Positions 1 to 8,238 of a stretch of DNA of 9,370 nucleotides are shown one piece after another. Position numbers and translations under genes: made by a program. Origin of the DNA: Chloroflexota bacterium (GTDB lineage: Bacteria > Chloroflexota > Limnocylindria > QHBO01). The first letter of the stretch is position 1; every line of letters starts with the position of its first letter. The stretch spans positions 2,526 to 11,895 of the forward strand of contig VBJP01000112.1 of assembly GCA_005880165.1 (NCBI GenBank). The letters run 5' to 3'. Under the pieces are notes generated by a model, which was not told the origin of the DNA, ran no database searches, and saw only the letters and a program-made list of their open reading frames with translations.

Positions 1-260
1 GCCTCCACCATCTCGCGGAGCGTGCGCACCGCCTCATCGGCGTCCTCACCGTCCGCGCTGATGCGGATGGTGTGTCCATGCGACACGCCCAGGCCCAGCA
101 CGCCAAGCATGCTCTTGGCGACTGCCGACCGCTCCGCGTCGCGGGTCAGGTTGACCACCCGGATATCGGACTTGAAGCCTGTCGCGGCCTTGACGAACGT
201 CGCCGCCGGACGGGCATGGAGCCCGGAGGGATTGCGAAGCTCGATCGTCGTCTCAGCCAT
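1..260 (-). CDS. ptsH: HPr-family phosphocarrier protein (partial, 3' end off the left edge)
   Basis: The reverse strand from 260 reads MAETTIELRNPSGLHARPAA and continues for about 86 residues before leaving the window, so most of the usual 85-90 residue length is present. The motif GLHARPA puts the phospho-accepting histidine at residue 15, as in HPr. A second conserved stretch, AKSMLGVLGLG at residues 48-58, aligns with the regulatory Ser46 loop, with Ser50 in that place. HPr takes phosphate from enzyme I (using PEP) and passes it to sugar-specific PTS proteins or to a DhaM-type kinase; it is cytosolic. Its ATG overlaps the plsY stop by 8 bases (ATGGCTGA on the minus strand), so it is probably translationally coupled. 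No enzyme I or permease is visible, so whether it works in a PTS or as a regulator cannot be decided here. Confidence 0.9.
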   Translation of the reverse strand, partial: MAETTIELRNPSGLHARPAATFVKAATGFKSDIRVVNLTRDAERSAVAKSMLGVLGLGVSHGHTIRISADGEDADEAVRTLREMVE

Positions 261-933
261 CGCCTCGAACCGCCTCCTTCGCTCCTAGCCTGCGCTCGGT
301 CCCCGTCCGCAGCCGCTCGATGTTGTCGGCGTGCGCGAGTGTGATCAGGATCGCCGCTGCCGCCGCGTATCCCACCGCCTCGATCGTACCCGCACCGGTC
401 GCGGCGAGAACCCCGGTAACAACCGGGGCCAGCAGCGCGCCGCTGATCGAGCCGAGGCTGACGTAGCGCCAGCGCCAGATCACCGCCACGACGAAAGGTG
501 CCAGCACGGCGACCGCCAGCGGCGCAAGCGCCAGCAGCCCCCCGGCTGCCGTCGCCACACCTCGCCCCCCGCGAAACCCGATGAACGCCGACCGGATGTG
601 ACCGATGATCGCCGCCACGCCTCCGCCGGCCGCGATCCAGCCTGCGCCCGGGCCACGGTAGAGCCACGCCGCGAGCAGCACCGCAGCGATCCCCTTGGCG
701 ACATCCAGCAGGAACACCGCCGCCGCACCACCGGGGCCAACGGTGCGGAGCAGGTTCGTCGCGCCCGTGCGCCCGGAACCAGCCCGTCGAGGATCCACGC
801 CCGCCACCAGACCAATCAAGACCCCGAAGGGGATCGCGCCGATCAAATAGCCGGCTGCCAGCGCCGCCAGAGCGGCGGGAAGGTTGGTCACATCCCGCGC
901 GAAGGATTCAGCGCTGGCCGGCGCCGCGGCCAT
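253..933 (-). CDS. plsY: Glycerol-3-phosphate acyltransferase PlsY (acyl-phosphate dependent)
   Basis: A polytopic membrane enzyme that transfers an acyl chain from acyl-phosphate to position 1 of glycerol-3-phosphate, the first step of phosphatidic acid synthesis in most bacteria. The 226-residue reading shows all three PlsY motifs: GSGRTGATNLLR (52-63), GHIRSAFIGFRGGRGVATAA (111-130, usually GFKGGKGVAT) and HADNIERLRTGTERRLG (201-217), plus DVAKG at 77-81. Hydrophobic segments lie between them, as expected for this family. The start is uncertain. ATG at 933 overlaps the upstream gene by 26 bases and gives a longer N-terminus than usual. GTG at 891 (residue 15) starts 16 bases after the upstream stop and gives the usual short lead into GYLIGAIPFGV. 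Neither has a strong ribosome site. It lies in the tight ndh / membrane protein / plsY / ptsH set. Confidence 0.95.
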   Translation of the reverse strand: MAAAPASAESFARDVTNLPAALAALAAGYLIGAIPFGVLIGLVAGVDPRRAGSGRTGATNLLRTVGPGGAAAVFLLDVAKGIAAVLLAAWLYRGPGAGWIAAGGGVAAIIGHIRSAFIGFRGGRGVATAAGGLLALAPLAVAVLAPFVVAVIWRWRYVSLGSISGALLAPVVTGVLAATGAGTIEAVGYAAAAAILITLAHADNIERLRTGTERRLGAKEAVRGDG

Positions 934-1273
934 CCGCCGGGCGAGCCGCAGCCCGCCGGCGCCACACGACGAATCCCAGCGTCACCGCCAGCCAGGCAAG
1001 GCCGGCGCCGAGTCCAGCCAGGAGCGCCGGGGCGACACCACTCGGCCAGGCAAGGGAGAAACCCAGCAGCGACGCCGCTGCGCCACCTCCAAACACGACC
1101 CAGCCGGTGCGACCGCCGAGGGGCGAGGTGGACCCGCCGCCGCGGGCGGCCGGGCTGCGCCGCGTGCGCTGACGCTCCATCCGCGCGCGAGCGGCGGCTG
1201 TGGCCGCCGGAGGTGCGTAGGGATCCTGGTTCTTCGTCAGGCGCCGGTACGCGCGGCGCTCCGAGCGTGACAT
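908..1273 (-). CDS. Small two-helix membrane protein, function unknown
   Basis: A 121-residue protein that I do not recognise as a named family. Residues 1-55 are strongly basic and polar (many Arg, starting MSRSERRAYRRLTKNQDPYA), which predicts a cytosolic tail. Residues 56-75 and 79-104 are two hydrophobic stretches rich in Gly, Ala and Leu, separated by a short WPSG turn, so a helical hairpin with both ends in the cytosol is likely. The C-terminal tail is again basic. It starts 12 bases after the NADH dehydrogenase stop, and its end overlaps the longer plsY reading by 26 bases, so it is held within an apparent operon of membrane functions. Support for it being real: it fills a gap between two certain genes on the same strand with operon-like spacing and has a clear membrane pattern. 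A product more specific than membrane protein is not justified. Confidence 0.72.
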   Translation of the reverse strand: MSRSERRAYRRLTKNQDPYAPPAATAAARARMERQRTRRSPAARGGGSTSPLGGRTGWVVFGGGAAASLLGFSLAWPSGVAPALLAGLGAGLAWLAVTLGFVVWRRRAAARPADGRGAGQR

Positions 1274-1285
1274 GGCCGGCTGAGT

Positions 1286-2662
1286 CTAGTCGCTCGTCTC
1301 GCGATCCCGCACCGGTGCCCGCCGGCGGCCCGTCGAACCCAGCGCGCTCGACGCGTCGTCGACCTTCAGCTGTACGGGATCGGTCCCGAAGAGGGCGGTG
1401 AGGACCCAGTCGAGGCCGACACGGACCTTGCGGTTGATGCCAGGGACCCGGGACCAGTAGTAGCCGCGCCACATGAACCAGGCGATCCAGCCACGGACAC
1501 GGATGCCGAAGACGACGCCCACCCCGGTGTGGTGGCCGATCGAGGCGAGGGTACCGATCGTCCGATAGCGATATGGTGAGAGCGGCCGTCCATCGATGCG
1601 GGCCACGACGTTGGCCGCCAGCCGTTTCGCCTCGCGAACGGCGTTCTGCGCGGTAGGTGCGAACGGCCGTCCGTCGGGATCCTCAACGTCGGGGATCAGC
1701 GCGCAATCGCCGATCGCAAAGACCGTGGAGCGACTGGTCTCCATGGTGGGCCTGGTCCTCACGCGCCCCGCATGGTCGACCTCCACCCCGGACCTGGCCA
1801 CCATCGGGGCCGGCCGGACGCCTCCGGTCCAGATCACCGTCCGAGTCGCGATCACCTCGCCCTCTCCGATGACCACCGCCGCCTCGCGAACCTCGCGAAT
1901 CGGCGTGCCGAGACGCACCTCGAATCCACGGCGCTCGAGACGCTGGCGGGCGAACGCGCCCATCTCCGGCGGCAGCTCCGCCAGGACCTCGTCCTTGAGC
2001 TCGACCAGGTAGGTGTGAATCTCCGCCTCGCCGACCTTGGGGTAGTAGCGACGCCGCACGCGGCGCACGAAGTCCTCCAGCTCGCCCGCGGTCTCGACGC
2101 CCGACAGCCCGGCTCCCCCGACCACGAAGGTCAGGTCCGCCTGCCGGTCGCGCGGATCGTCCTCCAGCTCGGCGCGCTCCAGCATCTCGATCACCCGGTT
2201 GCGCAGGCCAAAAGCGTCGGCCAACGTCTTCATGCCCACTGCGTGCTCCTCGAGACCGGGAATGCCGAAGGTGTGCGTGATCCCGCCCAGCGCCAGCACC
2301 AGGGTGTCGTAGTGCAGGCGATGCGGGTCGCCGTCGCCGCCCATGACGGTCACCACATGGGCCTGGGTGTCGATCGCGTCGACCTCGGCGGTGATGCACC
2401 AGGTCGACTGGTGATGAAGCATGCCGCGCAGCGGCGTGACGACGTGCCGGGGCTCGAGGACGCCGGAGCAGACCTCCGGCAGGAGCGGGGTGAAGAGCAT
2501 GAAGTTGTCGCGGCTGACGAGCCAGATCTCGACGTCGCGTCGCTTCCCCAGCTGTCGCTCGAGGGCCTGCGCGGTCATCACCCCGGCGAATCCACCACCC
2601 AGGACGAGGACCCGATGCAGCCCCGGAGCGCTTGCGGTCATTGCGATGCGATGGTGCATCAT
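1286..2662 (-). CDS. ndh: Type II NADH:quinone dehydrogenase (NDH-2), FAD-dependent
   Basis: A single-subunit, non-proton-pumping enzyme that oxidises NADH and reduces membrane quinone. At 458 residues it is slightly longer than E. coli Ndh (about 434). The FAD-binding Rossmann motif VLVLGGGFAG sits at 18-27; the second, NAD-binding fold starts at VVGGAGLSGVE (180-190), followed by YLVELKDE, where Glu221 at the end of the second strand fits NADH rather than NADPH. FAIGDCALIP (315-324) is the C-terminal FAD contact, and TAQNA (337-341) matches the quinone-site AQ motif. The aromatic, basic C-terminal part (391-430, GWIAWFMWRGYYW) is the expected membrane-anchoring region. A GGAG precedes the tandem ATG ATG; its spacing suits the second ATG (2659) better. 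The gene is divergent from aceE and seems to head the leftward operon. Its ubiquinone or menaquinone preference cannot be read from sequence. Confidence 0.95.
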   Translation of the reverse strand: MMHHRIAMTASAPGLHRVLVLGGGFAGVMTAQALERQLGKRRDVEIWLVSRDNFMLFTPLLPEVCSGVLEPRHVVTPLRGMLHHQSTWCITAEVDAIDTQAHVVTVMGGDGDPHRLHYDTLVLALGGITHTFGIPGLEEHAVGMKTLADAFGLRNRVIEMLERAELEDDPRDRQADLTFVVGGAGLSGVETAGELEDFVRRVRRRYYPKVGEAEIHTYLVELKDEVLAELPPEMGAFARQRLERRGFEVRLGTPIREVREAAVVIGEGEVIATRTVIWTGGVRPAPMVARSGVEVDHAGRVRTRPTMETSRSTVFAIGDCALIPDVEDPDGRPFAPTAQNAVREAKRLAANVVARIDGRPLSPYRYRTIGTLASIGHHTGVGVVFGIRVRGWIAWFMWRGYYWSRVPGINRKVRVGLDWVLTALFGTDPVQLKVDDASSALGSTGRRRAPVRDRETSD

Positions 2663-2770
2663 CCGCTCCGATCAGGACGCGCATTCGCAGCTCAGATTTT
2701 GAGAGATAGGCCCACCGTGGCCATCGGGCAGTCAGGCCGTGCCCAGCGCCAGCGGGCTACCATACGAGTC
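2663..2770. promoter_or_regulatory. Divergent control region between ndh and aceE
   Basis: This 108-base gap separates two divergent genes, so promoters for both must lie here or inside the gene starts. On the plus strand TACCAT at 2758-2763 ends 7 bases before the GTG at 2771. That matches a -10 element for a leaderless aceE transcript, but no good -35 sequence lies 17 bases upstream. On the minus strand a GGAG just before the tandem ATGs is the likely ndh ribosome site. The stretch around 2691-2710 is A-rich compared with its surroundings. No convincing operator palindrome was found. Confidence 0.4.
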
Positions 2771-5437
<2,667 letters not shown>

Positions 5438-5457
5438 CCAAGCGCTGGGGCAGGACC

Positions 5458-5501
5458 GCCGGCCGGCGGGCATAGGGGCGGCGGGCCTATGGGCGGCGGG
5501 G
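5458..5501 (+). repeat. 15-base tandem repeat and five-run G tract at a convergent gene junction
   Basis: Two imperfect 15-base units lie head to tail (5464-5478 and 5479-5493), differing at only a few positions, followed by a partial third unit (5494-5501). Each begins CGGCGGG. The repeats yield five runs of three or more G (5468-5470, 5475-5478, 5483-5485, 5491-5493, 5498-5501) with loops of 4 to 5 bases, which satisfies the usual G-quadruplex pattern on the plus strand. A palindrome GCCGGCCGGC (5458-5467) precedes it, and CATAGG (5471-5476) pairs with CCTATG (5486-5491) across 9 bases. The element overlaps the end of the J-domain gene by 15 bases and starts 21 bases after the aceE stop. 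No T-tract follows, so it is not a standard intrinsic terminator. Confidence 0.7.
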
Positions 5502-5996
5502 CGTCTCCGTCGGGAAGCCGCAGATCCAGCAGTGCGTGTCGGAGTGACCGATGGCGCCGCGACACGCGGAGCAGCGGGCGGGCAGCAGCTCGAGGGCGAA
5601 CGCCCGAAGCCCGATCCCAACCGCCACAGCCGTCCTCCCGACGCGTGATTCGAGCAGCGGTGTGCGCGCGGGAATCAACCCTCCAGGTCGGCGCTGGCCG
5701 ATGCCCGCGAGCGTCCGCCAGCGATCCGCGCGATCTCCGGAGACCGGTAGCGCCATCCAGCGGCGACGCTCGCGATCGTATTCGGCGCGGGCCGCGGGAT
5801 CGCTGAGCAGGTCACGTACCGCATTGACAACCTGCATCTCCTCCGTGGCTCGCTGCGACCCGTTGCGATCCGGGTGAAAGGTGCGAGCCAGGCGCCGCCA
5901 CGCATCCATGATCTCGTCAGGCTCTGCCCGAGGGTCCACCTGCAGGAGCCGATACACGTCGCGTTCGGGTGAGTACGGGAGGAAGCGCTGGGTCAT
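5487..5996 (-). CDS. J-domain protein with C-terminal zinc ribbon
   Basis: A 169-residue protein. Residues 12-78 form a J domain: DVYRLLQVDPRAEPDEIMDA, then helix II leading to the HPD tripeptide at 41-43, then helix III and DPAARAEYDRERR. The HPD motif is what stimulates the ATPase of DnaK-type Hsp70. A loop-rich middle follows, then a hydrophobic, possibly amphipathic helix (about 118-139) and a four-cysteine zinc ribbon, CSAC (142-145) and CWIC (156-159). It lacks the Gly/Phe region, the four CxxCxGxG zinc repeats and the C-terminal substrate domains of true DnaJ, so it should not be named dnaJ; it is a class C type J protein that probably directs Hsp70 to a particular client. It converges on aceE and diverges from the cassette at 6212. 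No clear ribosome site precedes the ATG; TAGCAT 11 bases upstream could be a -10 for a nearly leaderless transcript. Confidence 0.88.
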   Translation of the reverse strand: MTQRFLPYSPERDVYRLLQVDPRAEPDEIMDAWRRLARTFHPDRNGSQRATEEMQVVNAVRDLLSDPAARAEYDRERRRWMALPVSGDRADRWRTLAGIGQRRPGGLIPARTPLLESRVGRTAVAVGIGLRAFALELLPARCSACRGAIGHSDTHCWICGFPTETPRRP

Positions 5997-6123
5997 GGAG
6001 CGGCCCGATGCTACCGCAGCCCGATAGACGACGCAGCCGCCGGCCGCAGGCTGGCCGTGGATGACATCTGGTAAGGCGCATTACACAATTCATATCCGCA
6101 GATGCAGATTTGATAGGTTTGGA

Positions 6124-6152
6124 TTGACAAGCCATGGCCAGGCGGATAGAAT
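6124..6152 (+). promoter_or_regulatory. Near-consensus housekeeping sigma-factor promoter
   Basis: TTGACA at 6124-6129 is a perfect -35 hexamer. After a 17-base spacer (6130-6146) comes TAGAAT at 6147-6152, one mismatch from TATAAT. The predicted start of transcription is near A6160, giving a leader of about 52 bases before the small ORF at 6212. The 60 bases upstream of the -35 are unusually A+T-rich for this window and could act as an UP element. The promoter points into the five-gene cassette and is by far the best promoter match I see in the window. Confidence 0.82.
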
Positions 6153-6175
6153 GCGCGGCATACCTCACAAACTGG

Positions 6176-6191
6176 CACTCATCGCTGAGTG
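6176..6191 (+). promoter_or_regulatory. Leader hairpin / operator-like inverted repeat
   Basis: CACTCA (6176-6181) and TGAGTG (6186-6191) are perfect inverted copies separated by 4 bases; two G-U pairs could extend the stem in RNA. It sits inside the predicted leader, 7 bases before the ribosome site at 6199-6205. The halves GCACTC and GAGTG resemble those of the HrcA-binding CIRCE element, but the spacer between them is 6 bases rather than 9, so CIRCE is not claimed. It could be an operator for the DUF2089 protein or an mRNA structure. Confidence 0.5.
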
Positions 6192-6211
6192 TTCTCGAAA
6201 AGGAGTTCACG

Positions 6212-6358
6212 ATGTTGGAAGGCCGAGCCCTCTACGCACAGATGATCGTCGACGAGCGACGTCGGGAGCAGCGGCAGCTGGCGGCCATCCGGCCCGCGGG
6301 CAAGCGGTTCTTCCGCCTCTCCTCGCGGCTTCACGTCCGAGTCGCCGGCAACCGCTGA
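6212..6358 (+). CDS. 48-residue basic small protein, first gene of the cassette
   Basis: A short ORF from ATG 6212 to TGA 6358, beginning MLEGRALYAQMIVDERRREQ and rich in Arg (about a quarter of residues), with no membrane segment or cysteine. I do not recognise a family. Evidence that it is translated is strong for its size: AAAGGAG at 6199-6205 lies 6 bases before the ATG, the best ribosome site in the window, and a near-consensus promoter lies upstream. Its stop codon overlaps the next start as TGATG, so it is coupled to the DUF2089 gene, which has no ribosome site of its own. It may be a leader peptide that controls translation of DUF2089, or a small partner protein; the N-terminal part looks helical and charged. 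The longer in-frame reading from 6134 would begin inside the promoter spacer and is not favoured. Confidence 0.72.
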   Translation: MLEGRALYAQMIVDERRREQRQLAAIRPAGKRFFRLSSRLHVRVAGNR

Positions 6359-6813
6359 TGGCGCACGACGTCATTTCCACCTGTCCCGTCTGCCAGGGCG
6401 AGCTGACCGTCACCCGCCTGCACTGTCGCAGTTGTGGCACGGCCCTCGAGGGCGAATTCGGGGTCGGGCGCTTCGGACGGCTCGAGCGCGAGCAGCTCGC
6501 ATTCCTGGAGAGCTTCCTGCGTTCGCGGGGAAACCTCAAGGAGATGGAACGCGAGCTGGGGATCTCGTACCCCACCGTTCGCGGTCGTCTCGAGGTTCTG
6601 CTCAAGGCTCTTGGCCTGGGGGACGGTCCCGCGGTTGCCGTGACCGATGAGGAGCCGATGCCGGCCGAGCCAGCCGAGCCAGCGACGCCCCCGGCTGCCG
6701 CGACCGGCGAGGAGCTCGCGGCCGAGCGGCGCAGCATCCTCGAGCGCCTCTCGCGTCATGAGCTGAGCGCCGACGAGGCAGCAGCAGCCATCCGCGCGGT
6801 GGGGAGGAGCTGA
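6358..6813 (+). CDS. DUF2089 family protein: zinc ribbon, HTH, C-terminal SHOCT-like helix pair
   Basis: A 151-residue protein. The N-terminus is a zinc ribbon with CPVC (9-12) and CRSC (23-26). Residues 39-87 hold the DUF2089 core: FGRLEREQLAFLESFLRSRG, then NLKEMERELGISYPTVRGRL, a helix-turn-helix resembling sigma-factor or Fis-like recognition helices. A Pro/Ala/Glu-rich linker follows (97-117), then a short helical module (122-148) around SILERLSRHELSADEA. Families of this type are annotated as putative transcriptional regulators; DNA binding is inferred from the HTH and not shown. The start ATG shares one base with the preceding TGA and no Shine-Dalgarno sequence precedes it, so translation probably depends on reinitiation from the small ORF. 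Six bases separate it from the next gene, whose ribosome site (GGGGAGGAG) lies in its last codons. It likely regulates its own operon. Confidence 0.92.
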   Translation: MAHDVISTCPVCQGELTVTRLHCRSCGTALEGEFGVGRFGRLEREQLAFLESFLRSRGNLKEMERELGISYPTVRGRLEVLLKALGLGDGPAVAVTDEEPMPAEPAEPATPPAAATGEELAAERRSILERLSRHELSADEAAAAIRAVGRS

Positions 6814-6818
6814 GCCTC

Positions 6819-7847
6819 ATGGCAACCTACGTCCGGCAGCAGGAGATCACGCACCGCATCGGTCCCACCGGTCGCTTCCAGCTGAAGCTGACCGATGGTG
6901 ACGTGCGCATTCGTCCTGCTGAAGGCGACGAGGTCCGGCTGCGCGCCACGTTCGAGATCGGCGCCGGCTCCGACGAAGAGGCTGACCGCATGCTGGACAT
7001 CGCCAAGCTGATCGCATCGTCCGGAGATTCATACCTGGACGTCCGCGCCCCAAGCGACGGACAGCTGGGCGGGCTACCGCAGACGCTCGGCCTGCCAGAC
7101 CGCTCGACGCTGCGGCGCTGGATCACCGGTAGCCCACGGGTCGAGCTGTCCGTGGAGGTCGAGGCACCGGCGGGCTGCGAGCTGCGCATCGACACGGTGT
7201 CCGGCGACCTGGTGGTGCAGGGCATGGGCGGCGAGCAGCGATACAACACGGTCTCGGGCGATCAGTACTTCACGGACATCGGCGGCTCAGTGCGCATCAA
7301 CAGCGTCTCCGGAGATGGGACGCTCCGCGCGGATGGCCCGATTCGGGTGCGTGCCGAGAGCGTGTCGGGCGATCTCTCCGTCACCTCCCCCAGGCTGGAA
7401 GAGCTGCGGCTCACCACGGTCAGCGGAGACCTGGAGATCGAAGGGGAGCTGGCGCCGGGCGGAGAGCATCGCGTCGAAACGGTGAGCGGCGATCTGCTGT
7501 TCGGCCTCATCGGCAGCGCCACCTTCGACGTGCGGGGCATCTCCACCGACATCCAGGCGGAGATGGCGCATCGCCTCGAGGGACGCATGGATCGTCGCCG
7601 GATGGTGATCGGCACCGGTGAGCCCACGATTGTGTTCAGCTCGATGTCCGGGGACGTGGTAGTGCGCCACCCGCGCCGGCTTGAGCGCCAGGCCGTGAGC
7701 CGATCAACGCCTGAAGCGATGGGACCTGGTGCCGAGCAGCCACCGATGAGCGAAGAGTCGCTCGAGGTGCTCCGCGCCCTGGAGCGCGGCGAGATCGACG
7801 TCGAGGAGGCCTCACGCCGCCTGGGGGAGCGCTCCACGGATGCGTGA
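6819..7847 (+). CDS. DUF4097 family VSGD-repeat beta-solenoid protein (YvlB/LiaX-like) with C-terminal SHOCT-like module
   Basis: A 342-residue protein with no signal peptide or membrane helix, so probably cytosolic. Its hallmark is a ladder of SGD motifs: VSGD at 127, 145, 163, 182, 201 and 222, a degenerate ISTD at 241 and MSGD at 276. Spacing is 18 to 21 residues for the first six, which predicts stacked beta rungs (DUF4097, formerly called putative adhesin). An N-terminal beta-rich section (1-45, TDGDVRIRPAEGDEVRL) precedes it, then a charged helix (51-67) and a loop with LRRWI (98-102). After a linker comes a helical module (312-336, VLRALERGEIDVEEASRRL) like those in its two neighbours. 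Relatives in Firmicutes belong to envelope-stress loci (YvlB, LiaG, LiaX). GGGGAGGAG at 6801-6809 is the ribosome site, 9 bases from the ATG. Its stop overlaps the next start by 8 bases. Confidence 0.92.
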   Translation: MATYVRQQEITHRIGPTGRFQLKLTDGDVRIRPAEGDEVRLRATFEIGAGSDEEADRMLDIAKLIASSGDSYLDVRAPSDGQLGGLPQTLGLPDRSTLRRWITGSPRVELSVEVEAPAGCELRIDTVSGDLVVQGMGGEQRYNTVSGDQYFTDIGGSVRINSVSGDGTLRADGPIRVRAESVSGDLSVTSPRLEELRLTTVSGDLEIEGELAPGGEHRVETVSGDLLFGLIGSATFDVRGISTDIQAEMAHRLEGRMDRRRMVIGTGEPTIVFSSMSGDVVVRHPRRLERQAVSRSTPEAMGPGAEQPPMSEESLEVLRALERGEIDVEEASRRLGERSTDA

Positions 7848-8238
7848 TGAGCTCGCGATCGTGCTGCGGCTCGTGGCGGAGGGCCGCATCACGCCGGCGG
7901 AGGCGGCACCCCTGATCGAGGCGCTCAGCGGCGCTTCGGGCCGCGCACCATCGGGACCCGGGCCAGAGGCGGACCCGGAACGCGGCTCCTTCCCTCCCAA
8001 GCCGCCCGTCCCGGGCAGCGACCCGCGCAGGCTGCGGATTCGGGTCAAGGAGCGGGGGCGGCAGGTCGTGAACCTGCAGATTCCGCTGGCCTTCGCCGAC
8101 ACCGCGCTGCGCATGGTCCCGGGTCTCTCCGACGAGCAGGGAAGCCGAATCCGAGCAGCGATCGCAACGCGGACCGCGGGAACCATCCTGGATGTCGAGG
8201 ACGAGGACGGCGATGGCGTCCTCATCAGCACCGAGTGA
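7840..8238 (+). CDS. SHOCT-like domain protein (YvlB/LiaX N-terminal-like module plus C-terminal alpha/beta domain)
   Basis: A 132-residue soluble protein. Residues 2-29 (AIVLRLVAEGRITPAEAAPL) form the short two-helix SHOCT-like module seen at the N-terminus of YvlB/LiaX proteins. A Pro/Gly-rich linker (32-62) follows. Residues 63-132 form a compact domain, beginning RRLRIRVKERGRQVVNLQIP and ending in an acidic strand LDVEDEDGDGVLI; the pattern (two strands, helices, a strand) is common in proteins next to DUF4097 genes. Its ATG overlaps the DUF4097 stop as ATGCGTGA, with GGGGGAG 10 bases upstream. It probably binds the DUF4097 and DUF2089 proteins through the shared module. No catalytic residues are evident and the biochemical role is unknown. 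The family call rests on the pattern and context. Confidence 0.85.
   Translation: MRDELAIVLRLVAEGRITPAEAAPLIEALSGASGRAPSGPGPEADPERGSFPPKPPVPGSDPRRLRIRVKERGRQVVNLQIPLAFADTALRMVPGLSDEQGSRIRAAIATRTAGTILDVEDEDGDGVLISTE

Larger units (their letters stand above)
5997..6211. promoter_or_regulatory. Divergent intergenic region between the J-domain gene and the cassette
   Basis: A 215-base non-coding stretch. The left third (5997-6060) is G+C-rich and carries the short inverted pair CGGCC/GGCCG around 6043-6060. The middle (about 6070-6128) is the most A+T-rich part of the window and contains a direct repeat, GCAGAT at 6098-6103 and again at 6104-6109. CATCTG (6065-6070) is an inverted copy of CAGATG (6099-6104). 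The right part holds the promoter, the hairpin and the ribosome site listed separately. No transcript-like RNA gene is recognised here. Confidence 0.6.

Noticed and set aside
331..1401. A 356-residue plus-strand ORF across plsY and the membrane protein
   Set aside because: The translation is a run of Arg, Pro, Gly and Ala with no domain, and it is antisense to PlsY, whose motifs are unmistakable.
2691..2703. CTCA/TGAG inverted repeat in the ndh-aceE gap as an operator
   Set aside because: Only four bases per arm, which is expected by chance.
1772..2770. Long upstream extension of the aceE reading frame, and other long ORFs opposite ndh
   Set aside because: The encoded residues show no AceE homology and lie antisense to a certain NDH-2 gene. 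Open antisense frames are common in G+C-rich coding DNA because stop codons are rare.
5438..5491. Intrinsic terminator after aceE
   Set aside because: Inverted repeats exist, but no T-tract follows on either strand, so a standard rho-independent terminator is not supported.
6043..6060. CGGCC/GGCCG inverted pair near the J-domain gene start
   Set aside because: A five-base G+C stem in G+C-rich DNA is not informative on its own.
6174..6193. True CIRCE (HrcA) element
   Set aside because: The spacer between the GCACTC and GAGTG halves is 6 bases rather than 9 and the outer bases match only partly; kept only as a CIRCE-like hairpin.
7195..7655. DNA-level tandem repeat in the DUF4097 gene
   Set aside because: The VSGD repetition is at protein level; the codons vary between rungs, so it is a protein repeat and not a nucleotide repeat.
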